Position numbers and translations under genes: made by a program. The notes beneath the pieces were generated by a model. That model ran no database searches. It was given only the letters and a program-made list of their open reading frames with translations, and was not told where the DNA came from. From Rubrivivax albus (GTDB lineage: Bacteria > Pseudomonadota > Gammaproteobacteria > Burkholderiales > Burkholderiaceae_C), in assembly GCF_004016515.1 (NCBI RefSeq), contig NZ_SACT01000013.1:1-52672 (forward strand): a stretch of 52,672 nt of DNA, given 5' to 3'. Positions 33,548 to 42,783 of this stretch are shown here, piece by piece. Numbering within the stretch: the first letter of the stretch is position 1; each line of letters begins with the position of its first letter.

Positions 33548-34314
33548 TGCGTGCCGCCGACGGCACCGCGGTGCCCCTGCTGCAAGGCCTTGGCCTGCGT
33601 AAACGCTTCGGCTCGCTCGAGGTGCTCTGCGGTGTGGACCTGACGCTCCGGGCCGGCGAGGCCCTGGGTGTGGTCGGGCCCAATGGTGCGGGCAAGACCA
33701 CGCTGTTCGGCGTGCTGGCCGGCGCGCTGCCGGCCAGCGCAGGCACGCTGCACTTCGACGGCCAGGACCTGGCCGGCTGGCCGGCAGACCGGCGCTGCCG
33801 GGCCGGCCTGGCCCGCACCCACCAGGTGCCGCGGCCGTTCCTGGGCATGACGGTGCTGGAGAACGTGCTGGTGGGGGCGCAGCATGGCGCCGGCCTGCGC
33901 GGCGCCGCGGCCACGCAGGCCGCGCTGCAGGCGCTGGACCGCGCCGGCATGGCCCCGCTGGCGGGGCGTCCGGCCGCTGCGCTGGGCCTGCTGGACCGCA
34001 AGCGGCTGGAGCTGGCCCGTGCGTTGGCCACCCGGCCGCGGGTGCTGCTGCTCGACGAGATCGGCGGCGGGCTCACCGAGGCCGAACTGGCGCAGCTGGT
34101 GGCGCTGCTGCGGGCGCTGCGCGGCGACGGCCTGACGCTGGTGTGGATCGAGCATGTGCTGCATGCGCTGATGGGCGTGGTCGACCGCCTGCTGTGCCTG
34201 GACGCCGGCAGCGTGCTGGCCGAAGGCGACCCGCAGGCGGTGATGGCCGACCCACGGGTGCGGGCGGCCTACGTGGGCGGTGCGATGGATGCGGCAGCGG
34301 AGGTGGCGGCATGA
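33547..34314 (+). CDS. ABC transporter ATP-binding protein, LivG type
   Basis: A 255-residue cytoplasmic ATPase for the importer. Walker A is GPNGAGKTT (about 42-50), and the Q-loop lies in ARTHQVPRPFLGMTVLENVL. The signature region reads ALGLLDRKRLELARAL instead of a plain LSGGQ; LivG proteins often have LSYGQ, so this signature is unusually degenerate (GLLDRKR). Walker B is VLLLDEIGGGL and the H-loop is WIEHVLH. The ATG overlaps the stop of the binding-protein gene by one base. The altered signature is the only oddity and may pair with a normal partner. Confidence 0.9.
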   Translation: MRAADGTAVPLLQGLGLRKRFGSLEVLCGVDLTLRAGEALGVVGPNGAGKTTLFGVLAGALPASAGTLHFDGQDLAGWPADRRCRAGLARTHQVPRPFLGMTVLENVLVGAQHGAGLRGAAATQAALQALDRAGMAPLAGRPAAALGLLDRKRLELARALATRPRVLLLDEIGGGLTEAELAQLVALLRALRGDGLTLVWIEHVLHALMGVVDRLLCLDAGSVLAEGDPQAVMADPRVRAAYVGGAMDAAAEVAA

Positions 34315-35024
34315 CGGTGCTGGAGATCCGGGCCCTGGAGGGGCGCCACGGCGACCTCGTCGCCGTGCGCGGCGTGTCGCTGGCGCTGGCGCGCGGCGAG
34401 GTGGTGGCGCTGGTGGGCGCCAACGGCGCAGGCAAGAGCACGCTGCTGCGCACCCTGGCCGGGGCGCACCCGGCTGCAGCGGGGCAGGTGGTGCTCGAAG
34501 GTGTGGACGTCACCGCCTGGCCGGCCCACCGCCGCCTGCGCCAGGGGCTGGCGCTGGTGCCCGAGGGCCGCCGCCTGTTCGGCGACATGAGCGTGCGCGA
34601 CAACCTGCGCGTGGCCGGCGAGAACGGCCGCCGCGGGCCGTGGACACTGGAGACGGTGCTGGCCGCGCTGCCCGCACTGGCGCCGCTGCTGGGCCGCCCG
34701 GCGGCGGCGCTGTCGGGCGGGCAGCGGCAGGCGGCGGCCATCGGCCGCGCGCTGATGGCCAATCCCGAGCTGCTGGTGATGGACGAGGTCTCGCTCGGGC
34801 TGTCGCCGCTGGCGGTGCAGTCGCTGTACGACACGCTGGCGGCGCTGCGCGCGCAGCGCCGGGTGACGATGCTGATCGTCGAGCAGGACCTGGCGCGGGC
34901 CCAGGCCTTCGCCGACCGCCTGGTCTGCCTGCGCGAAGGCCGGGTGGTGCTGGACGCTGCTGCCGACATGCTGGACCGCGACCGCATCACCGAGGCCTAT
35001 TTCGGCATGGAGACGTCCTCATGA
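34311..35024 (+). CDS. ABC transporter ATP-binding protein, LivF type
   Basis: A 237-residue second ATPase of the importer. Walker A is GANGAGKST (about 37-45). The LVPEGRRLFGDMSVRDNL segment is diagnostic for LivF. The signature is LSGGQRQ, Walker B is LLVMDEVSLGLSP and the H-loop region is IVEQD (no His, as is normal for LivF). It overlaps both neighbours by four bases. Its canonical signature complements the degenerate one in the LivG-type subunit. Confidence 0.93.
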   Translation: MTVLEIRALEGRHGDLVAVRGVSLALARGEVVALVGANGAGKSTLLRTLAGAHPAAAGQVVLEGVDVTAWPAHRRLRQGLALVPEGRRLFGDMSVRDNLRVAGENGRRGPWTLETVLAALPALAPLLGRPAAALSGGQRQAAAIGRALMANPELLVMDEVSLGLSPLAVQSLYDTLAALRAQRRVTMLIVEQDLARAQAFADRLVCLREGRVVLDAAADMLDRDRITEAYFGMETSS

Positions 35025-35941
35025 TCGATGCCCTGATCCAGGGTGTGCTGCTCGGCGGCCACTACGCCATCCTTGCCGCCGGGCTGTCGCTGATGTTCGG
35101 CGTCATGCGCATCATCAACCTGGCGCACGGCGACCTTGCGGTGCTGGGCGCCTACTGCGTGCTGACGCTGACGCCGCACGTCGGCGGTTCGCCCTGGCTG
35201 GCGCTGGTGGTGGTGCTGCCGGCGATGGGGCTGCTGGGCGTGCTGCTGCAGCGAGCGCTGTTCGCCCGCACGCTGCGCGCCGGCATCCTGCTGCCGCTGC
35301 TGGTGAGCTTCGGCCTGGGGGCGCTGATCCAGAACGCGCTGTTCGGCGGCGTGGGCTCGGAAGCGCGCTCGCTGGCCAATCACATCGGCGAACTGGCCTG
35401 GGCCGCATGGAGCCTGCCGGGCGAGGTGCTGCCGGACCTGATGCTGGGGCAGCTGCCGGTGCTGACGCTGGTGCTGGCAGTGGGCGTGCTGGCCGCGCTG
35501 CAGGCGCTGCTGAGCTTCACGCCGCTGGGGCGCGCGATCCGCGCCGCCGCCAGCGACCCCGAGGCCGCCACCCTGTGCGGGGTGGATGCTGCCCGCGTGC
35601 ACCGCGCGGCTGCGGCCATCGCCGTGGCGACCGCGGCACTGGCCGGTGCGCTGCTGGCCATGCGGGCCACGGTGGAGCCCTTTGCCGGGCCGATGCTGCT
35701 GATCCAGGCCTTCCAGGCGGTGGTGATCGGCGGCATCGGCTCGCTGTGGGGCACGCTCGGCGGCGGCATCGCGCTGGGCGTGGCGCAGAGCCTGGGGGCG
35801 CAGTTGTCGCCGCAGGGCTTCCAGCTCGCCGGCCATGCGCTGTTCCTGGCCGTGCTGGGGCTGCGCCTGTGGCGGCAGCACCGCCATGCGCTGGGGCTGC
35901 CGGCGTGGCCGCGCGTGCCGCAACGGGAGGCCCGCACATGA
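35021..35941 (+). CDS. ABC transporter permease, LivH type
   Basis: A 306-residue inner-membrane permease with about eight helices. It begins MIDALIQGVLLGGHYAILAAGLSLMFGVMRIINLAHGDLAVLGAY, the LivH signature. The cytoplasmic coupling segment FTPLGRAIRAAASDPEAATLCGVD and the later FQAVVIGGIGSLWGTLGGG are conserved. It is translationally coupled on both sides (ATGA overlaps). Confidence 0.93.
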   Translation: MIDALIQGVLLGGHYAILAAGLSLMFGVMRIINLAHGDLAVLGAYCVLTLTPHVGGSPWLALVVVLPAMGLLGVLLQRALFARTLRAGILLPLLVSFGLGALIQNALFGGVGSEARSLANHIGELAWAAWSLPGEVLPDLMLGQLPVLTLVLAVGVLAALQALLSFTPLGRAIRAAASDPEAATLCGVDAARVHRAAAAIAVATAALAGALLAMRATVEPFAGPMLLIQAFQAVVIGGIGSLWGTLGGGIALGVAQSLGAQLSPQGFQLAGHALFLAVLGLRLWRQHRHALGLPAWPRVPQREART

Positions 35942-36954
35942 CGACCCCCACCCACACCGGCACGAAGCCCTTGCCCCTGGCGGCACTGGGCGCCCTGATG
36001 CTGCTGGGTGCGGCCGCGGTGCTGCCGCTGGTGGCCGGTGCCTCGGTGGTCGACAAGGCCACCACGCTGCTGGTCTACCTGCTGCTGGCCACCAGCTGGA
36101 ACCTGCTGGCCGGCTACGCGGGCCTGGTCTCGGTGGGGCAGCAGGCCTTCTTCGGCCTGGGCGGCTACTTCGCGCTGCGCCTGGTGGACGGCGGCGTCGA
36201 TGCCTGGCCGGCCCTGCTGCTGGGCGCGGCCGGTGCGGCGCTGGCGGCCTGGCTGTTGAGCTTCTACGTGCTGCGCCTGAAGGACGGCGAGTTCGCGGTG
36301 GCGACCTGGGTGCTGGCCGAGGCCATCCGCATCCTCGTCATGCTCGACCCACTGGTGCAGGGCGAGACCGGCACTTCGCTGATCGCGCTCAATGCCGTCG
36401 AGCCCACGCTGCGCCGCAACCTGGCCTATGCGCTGGCGCTCGCGGCGCTGGCGGGCGTGAGCCTGCTGCTGTGGTGGCTGCTGCGCAGCCCGACCGGCCT
36501 GGCCGCGCGGGCGCTGGGCGACGACGACGAGGCGGCGGTGTCGCTGGGCGTGCGTGCCATGCGCACGCGGCAGCTGATCTACGTGGTCGCGGCCCTGGCC
36601 GCCGGCCTGGCCGGCGTGATCTGGCTGGCCAGTGCCATCACCTTCCTGCCGCGCACCAACTTCGGCGTGCAGTGGTCGGTGCTGATGCTGTTCATGGTGC
36701 TCGTCGGTGGTCTGCGCAGCATCGAAGGCCCGTACATCGGCGCGCTGCTGCTGTTCCTGCTGCAGGAGACGCTGGGGCACCTGGGCGCCTGGTACCTGGC
36801 CGGTCTGGGCGCCCTGGCCGTGGCCTGCGCGCTGTGGCTGCCCGACGGCCTGGCCGGTGCACTGCGGCGCTGGCGGGGCCGGCCCCTGATTTCCCTGGGC
36901 GGGCATCTGCCCGCCTCAACCCCCGTCGCTGTCGAAAGGAGACACACCCCATGA
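35938..36954 (+). CDS. ABC transporter permease, LivM type
   Basis: A 338-residue second permease. Family segments are YLLLATSWNLLAGYAGLVSVGQQAFFGLGGYFAL, the coupling helix RSPTGLAARALGDDDEAAVSLGV and the terminal VLVGGLRSIEGPYIGALLLFLLQETLG. The C-terminal tail of about 25 residues is polar and variable. The ATG overlaps the previous stop, and the stop overlaps the start of the SDR gene, tying transport to the catabolic enzyme. Confidence 0.93.
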   Translation: MTTPTHTGTKPLPLAALGALMLLGAAAVLPLVAGASVVDKATTLLVYLLLATSWNLLAGYAGLVSVGQQAFFGLGGYFALRLVDGGVDAWPALLLGAAGAALAAWLLSFYVLRLKDGEFAVATWVLAEAIRILVMLDPLVQGETGTSLIALNAVEPTLRRNLAYALALAALAGVSLLLWWLLRSPTGLAARALGDDDEAAVSLGVRAMRTRQLIYVVAALAAGLAGVIWLASAITFLPRTNFGVQWSVLMLFMVLVGGLRSIEGPYIGALLLFLLQETLGHLGAWYLAGLGALAVACALWLPDGLAGALRRWRGRPLISLGGHLPASTPVAVERRHTP

Positions 36955-37721
36955 GCACCCTGCTGGGCAAGACCATCGTCGTCACCGGCTGCAGTTCCGG
37001 CATCGGCGCCGAGACCGTGCGCCTGCTGCGCACACGCGGCGCCCGCGTGATCGGCATGGACCGCCATGAACCGCTGTTGTCGCTGGACGGCTTCGTCAAG
37101 GCCGACCTGTCGGAGCAGGCGGCGATCGACGACGCCGTCCGGCAATTGCCCGAGCGCATCGACGCGCTGGCCAACGTGGCCGGTGTGCCCGGCACGGCGC
37201 AGGCCGACGCGGTGGCGCGCGTGAATTTCCTGGGCCTGCGCCACCTGAGCCTGCGCCTGCTGGAACGCATGGGCGAGGGCGGCAGCATCGTCAACGTGTC
37301 CTCCATCCTCGGTGCCGAGTGGCCGGCGCGGCTGGAGGCACACCGTGCCCTGGCCGAGACGCCGGGGTTCGAGGCCGGCCTGGCCTGGCTGGCGCGCCAC
37401 CCGGTGGCGCAGGAGACCTGCTACCAGTACTTCAAGGAAGCCCTCATCGTCTGGACGCTGACGCAGTCGCAGAAGATCTTCCTCCGGCAGGGCGTGCGCA
37501 TGAACTGCGTCGCGCCGGGCCCGGTGCTCACGCCCATCCTCGGCGACTTCGTCGCCATGCTGGGCGAAGAGCGTGTGCAGAAGGACGCCCACCGCATGAA
37601 GCGCCCGGCCCTGGCCGACGAGGTGGCCCCCGTGATCGCCTTCCTTTGCAGCGACGACGCACGCTGGGTCAGCGGCATCAACCTGCCGGTGGACGGCGGG
37701 CTGGCCTCCACCTACGTCTGA
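36951..37721 (+). CDS. Short-chain dehydrogenase resembling coniferyl-alcohol dehydrogenase (CalA-like)
   Basis: A 256-residue SDR. The cofactor motif TGCSSGIGAE is at about 13-22. The catalytic Ser is in VNVSSILGAEWPARL and the Tyr-x3-Lys in CYQYFKEALIVW. The long insert between them (LAWLARHPVAQETC), the ending GINLPVDGGLASTYV, and RMNCVAPGPVLTPIL with DAHRMKRPALADEVAPVIAFLC closely resemble, as I recall it, coniferyl-alcohol dehydrogenase CalA of eugenol-degrading Pseudomonas. Comamonas 3-alpha-hydroxysteroid dehydrogenases are more distant. The predicted reaction is aromatic alcohol to aldehyde, feeding the ALDH of the same operon. Confidence 0.85.
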   Translation: MSTLLGKTIVVTGCSSGIGAETVRLLRTRGARVIGMDRHEPLLSLDGFVKADLSEQAAIDDAVRQLPERIDALANVAGVPGTAQADAVARVNFLGLRHLSLRLLERMGEGGSIVNVSSILGAEWPARLEAHRALAETPGFEAGLAWLARHPVAQETCYQYFKEALIVWTLTQSQKIFLRQGVRMNCVAPGPVLTPILGDFVAMLGEERVQKDAHRMKRPALADEVAPVIAFLCSDDARWVSGINLPVDGGLASTYV

Positions 37722-37732
37722 GGGGATCGATC

Positions 37733-39466
<1,734 letters not shown>

Positions 39467-39643
39467 GGGTGGTGCGGGACGGGCGGGTCCGCGACATGCG
39501 CCAGCGCGCGCCGGGCCTCTCGGCGTGCTTCCGTCATGTGGAATGACCGTCCGAACCGTGCAATCTGTCAGGCGTCCGACAGCGTCCGCCGTAGAATCTT
39601 TCGCGTCCGGCGAGACCCCCTCGCCCCCTGGAGACAAGCGTCC

Positions 39644-40897
39644 ATGTACCAGCACATCAAGGTGCCCGCAGCCGGGCAGAAGATCAGCGTCAATGCCGAC
39701 GGTTCGCTGAACGTTCCCGACGAGCCGATCATTCCCTACATCGAGGGCGATGGCACCGGCCTGGACATCACGCCGGTGATGCTGAAGGTGGTGGACGCGG
39801 CGGTGGCCAAGAGCTACGGCGGCAAGCGCAAGATTCACTGGATGGAGGTCTATGCCGGCGAGAAGAGCACGCGCGTGTACGGCCCGGACGTCTGGCTGCC
39901 GGAAGAGACGCTGCACGCCGTGCGCGACTACGTCGTCAGCATCAAGGGCCCGCTGACCACGCCGGTGGGCGGCGGCATCCGCAGCCTGAACGTGGCGCTG
40001 CGCCAGGAACTCGACCTCTACGTCTGCCTGCGCCCGATCCAGTACTTCAAGGGCGTGCCCAGCCCGCTGAAGGCGCCGGAGAAGACCAACATGGTCATCT
40101 TCCGTGAGAACAGCGAAGACATCTACGCCGGCATCGAGTACGAGGCGCAGACCGACAAGGCCAAGAAGGTCATCAAGTTCCTGATCGAGGAGATGGGGGT
40201 CAAGAAGATCCGCTTCCCCGAGACCAGCGGCATCGGCATCAAGCCCGTGTCCATCGAAGGCACGGAGCGCCTGGTGCGCAAGGCCATCCAGTACGCCATC
40301 GACAACGACAAGCCCAGCGTCACGCTCGTGCACAAGGGCAACATCATGAAGTTCACCGAGGGTGGCTTCCGTGACTGGGGCTACGCACTGGCGAAGAAGG
40401 AATTCGGCGCGGTCGAGATCGACGGCGGCCCGTGGTGCAGCTTCAAGAACCCGAAGACCGGCAAGGACATCGTCATCAAGGACAGCATCGCCGACGCCTT
40501 CCTGCAGCAGATCCTGCTGCGCCCGGCGGAGTACTCGGTGATCGCCACGCTGAACCTCAACGGCGACTACGTCTCCGACGCCCTGGCGGCCCAGGTGGGC
40601 GGCATCGGCATCGCCCCGGGTGCAAACCTGAGCGACAGCGTCGCGATGTTCGAGGCCACCCACGGTACCGCGCCCAAGTACGCGGGCAAGGACTACGTGA
40701 ACCCGGGCTCCGAGATCCTCAGCGCCGAGATGATGCTGCGCCACATGGGCTGGACCGAGGCGGCCGACCTCATCATCGCCAGCATGGAGCGCTCCATCGC
40801 CAGCAAGAAGGTCACCTACGACTTCGCGCGCCTCATGGACGGTGCCACGCAGGTCAGCTGCTCGGGCTTCGGGCAGGTGATGATCGACCACATGTGA
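39644..40897 (+). CDS. icd: NADP-dependent isocitrate dehydrogenase
   Basis: A TCA-cycle enzyme converting isocitrate to 2-oxoglutarate with NADP+. It has 417 residues. Typical segments are PIIPYIEGDGTGLDITPVML, the substrate phosphoserine-region GPLTTPVGGGIRSLNVALRQELDLYVCLRPI, MVIFRENSEDIYAGIEY, KGNIMKFTEGGFRDWGY and EATHGTAPKYAGKDYVNPGSEILSAEMMLRHMGW. The start is ATG at 39644 after GGAGAC. A TAGAAT box at 39592-39597 is a plausible -10. A strong terminator follows, and an integrated element begins just beyond, so the icd 3' end is a likely integration neighbourhood. Confidence 0.97.
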   Translation: MYQHIKVPAAGQKISVNADGSLNVPDEPIIPYIEGDGTGLDITPVMLKVVDAAVAKSYGGKRKIHWMEVYAGEKSTRVYGPDVWLPEETLHAVRDYVVSIKGPLTTPVGGGIRSLNVALRQELDLYVCLRPIQYFKGVPSPLKAPEKTNMVIFRENSEDIYAGIEYEAQTDKAKKVIKFLIEEMGVKKIRFPETSGIGIKPVSIEGTERLVRKAIQYAIDNDKPSVTLVHKGNIMKFTEGGFRDWGYALAKKEFGAVEIDGGPWCSFKNPKTGKDIVIKDSIADAFLQQILLRPAEYSVIATLNLNGDYVSDALAAQVGGIGIAPGANLSDSVAMFEATHGTAPKYAGKDYVNPGSEILSAEMMLRHMGWTEAADLIIASMERSIASKKVTYDFARLMDGATQVSCSGFGQVMIDHM

Positions 40898-40928
40898 CCT
40901 CGCTCCACGGCGTCCCATGACGCCCCGT

Positions 40929-40962
40929 AAGCCCCTGATTTTGTTGAAGAAATCAGGGGCTT
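40929..40962 (+). terminator. Rho-independent terminator of icd
   Basis: A perfect 13-bp stem (AAGCCCCTGATTT and complement) with loop TGTTGAAG, followed by CGTCTTTTC. It sits 32 bp after the icd stop and separates icd from the integrase. An in-frame extension of the integrase upstream through this hairpin was rejected for that reason. Confidence 0.93.
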
Positions 40963-41096
40963 CGTCTTTTCAGCACGTCTCACGGCAGACCACGAAATCC
41001 CGCCCTTTTGGCGTACCTAAAGGCGGGTGGAGAGGAGAAAAACCCTCCAGATTCCTCCATTTGGAGGGGCCGCCAACTGCCCTTGTGAGACCCTAC

Positions 41097-42362
41097 ATGA
41101 GACTCTGCAACTACTCCCTGACCCCAACCCGGATCAGCAGCGCGAAGCCACGCTCACGACTGTATAAGCTCACTGACGGTGGGGGCTTGTTCGTCGAGGT
41201 CAGCGCCGCAGGGCTGAAGACTTGGCGCTACCAGTACCGATTTGGCGGAAGCCGCCGAGAGATCACGATCGGCAAGTTCCCGGAGGTCGGCGTCGCCGAT
41301 GCTCGAGAGAGGCACTTTGAGATGCGGGCGATGCTTGAGCGTGGCATCGACCCGCTCGATGCCCGTCGGCAGCAAGAGAGTGCACGGCGCGAGCGATCTG
41401 CAGAAGCACGAGCGGCTGGCGACGATTTCGAGTCGTTCTCGCGCCGCTGGATCCGGGAGCGCTTGGCGACCAAATCGGAGACCTACCGACGCCAGGTCGA
41501 GTCAAGACTGGAGAGGTTCGTGTGGCCTGGGATCGGCAGCAAGCCACTCAGCGCCGTTCGCCCGGCGGACGTCCTGGAGATCATCGAGGCTCGGAGAGCC
41601 ACGCCGAAGACAGCGGAAGGCGTCAGGCAACACATCCAGCAGATCTACAACTACGCGATCCAGAAACTGCTGGTCGAGGTCAACCCGGCCTTGCCACTGC
41701 GAGGCGTGATCGAGGTGCCTGCTGCCGAGCACCACCGGCATCTGACCGAGCCAGAACTCGGAGCCTTCTGGCGGTCGGTGGCGAAACAGGGCGCGCACTT
41801 CGTGACCATCGGTGCCACACGGATGCTCATGTACACGATGTGCCGCAAGTCAGAGGTGCTGCGCGCTCGGTGGCGCGAGTTCGATCTCGAGCGGGCCCAG
41901 TGGGACATCCCGGCCGAGCGCATGAAGATGAAGGCGCCGCACCGTGTCTACCTGTCCCGGCAGGCACTCGAACTCCTCGGGCTGCTGAAGGCGTTCGGGT
42001 CGGAGCCGCAGGCATACGTGTTCCCGTCGGTTCTTCGTGCCGCGGTGCCGCTGGGCGACGCTACGCTGAACCACTTCTTCAAGCGACTCGACTTCGGCGT
42101 TCCGGACTTCTCGCCCCACGGGACCCGAGGCACGGCGGCGACGCTGCTTCGCGAGCACGGATTCAGCCGCGAGGTGGTCGAGCTGCTTCTGGCGCATGCC
42201 GAGCGAAACAAGGTGACGGCCGCGTATCACCATCATGAGATGGCTGACGAGCGGCGGCGTGCGCTTCAGTACCTCGCGGATCAGATAGACAGGCTCGCTC
42301 AAGCTGCCCACCACGGGTCGACAGTCGCTGAAGCAAGGGACTCGACAACTGCAGCCGCCTGA
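41097..42362 (+). CDS. P4-type tyrosine recombinase/integrase
   Basis: A 421-residue site-specific recombinase. The N-terminal DUF4102-like arm-binding domain (YKLTDGGGLFVEVSAAGLKTWRYQYRFGGSRREITIGKFPEVGVADAR) is typical of P4 and genomic-island integrases. A core-binding SAM-like region follows, then the catalytic domain with the R...H-x-x-R...H...Y set in MCRKSEVLRARW, FSPHGTRGTAATLLREHG, LAHAERNKVTAAYHH. The start is ATG at 41097, giving the usual N-terminus. It lies directly downstream of icd in the same orientation and presumably marks one end of the element containing the tra genes. Confidence 0.92.
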   Translation: MRLCNYSLTPTRISSAKPRSRLYKLTDGGGLFVEVSAAGLKTWRYQYRFGGSRREITIGKFPEVGVADARERHFEMRAMLERGIDPLDARRQQESARRERSAEARAAGDDFESFSRRWIRERLATKSETYRRQVESRLERFVWPGIGSKPLSAVRPADVLEIIEARRATPKTAEGVRQHIQQIYNYAIQKLLVEVNPALPLRGVIEVPAAEHHRHLTEPELGAFWRSVAKQGAHFVTIGATRMLMYTMCRKSEVLRARWREFDLERAQWDIPAERMKMKAPHRVYLSRQALELLGLLKAFGSEPQAYVFPSVLRAAVPLGDATLNHFFKRLDFGVPDFSPHGTRGTAATLLREHGFSREVVELLLAHAERNKVTAAYHHHEMADERRRALQYLADQIDRLAQAAHHGSTVAEARDSTTAAA

Positions 42363-42465
42363 GACGGAGCACTGTCGCAACTTGAAACGGGCCTCTGGCT
42401 GTGCGGTAGATCGAGTAGTACGCTGCGCCAGGGCACTGGTTCTGCCTTGGACTGTCACAACCCCC

Positions 42466-42783
42466 ATGCGAAAGACCATCTTCGTTGCGCTAGTTCTACT
42501 TGGCTGCGCGGCTGGCCTACTGGCCTCCATGAAGGACGATTGGGCCACGCGAGTCGTGCTGTCCATGATCGGCGCACTGGTCGGAGCCGCGGTGGGAGGT
42601 GCGCTGACTCATCGATCCGGCACCAAGGGTCGTTCGGAGCTGGACGACTCCATTCCCGGGATGGGAACTTCGACGGCCGACATTGCGGCCAACTACTGGC
42701 GAGACAGGGGCCAGCCGCCGCTGATGAAGCCGCCGTTGCGGCCGCCGGATTACCACATCCACGACCCGGACCGGCTGGCATGA
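42466..42783 (+). CDS. Small putative lipoprotein with a glycine-rich membrane segment
   Basis: A 105-residue protein of no named family. The N-terminus MRKTIFVALVLLGCAAG carries a lipobox-like L-L-G-C, so Cys14 may be lipidated. A second hydrophobic stretch (RVVLSMIGALVGAAVGGAL) has the glycine pattern of a membrane hairpin. The C-terminus is proline-rich and hydrophilic. ATG at 42466 is preferred over the open frame back to 42382 because it gives the signal sequence. It abuts the end of the convergent traG gene without a gap. Confidence 0.6.
   Translation: MRKTIFVALVLLGCAAGLLASMKDDWATRVVLSMIGALVGAAVGGALTHRSGTKGRSELDDSIPGMGTSTADIAANYWRDRGQPPLMKPPLRPPDYHIHDPDRLA

Noticed and set aside
40917..41096. 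Upstream extension of the integrase to a start at 40917
   Set aside because: It would translate through the icd terminator hairpin and adds residues unlike the family. ATG at 41097 gives the normal N-terminus.
40898..41096. A tRNA gene as the integration target of the P4-type integrase
   Set aside because: No cloverleaf could be drawn and there is no TTCRA T-loop in the region; only hairpins are seen.
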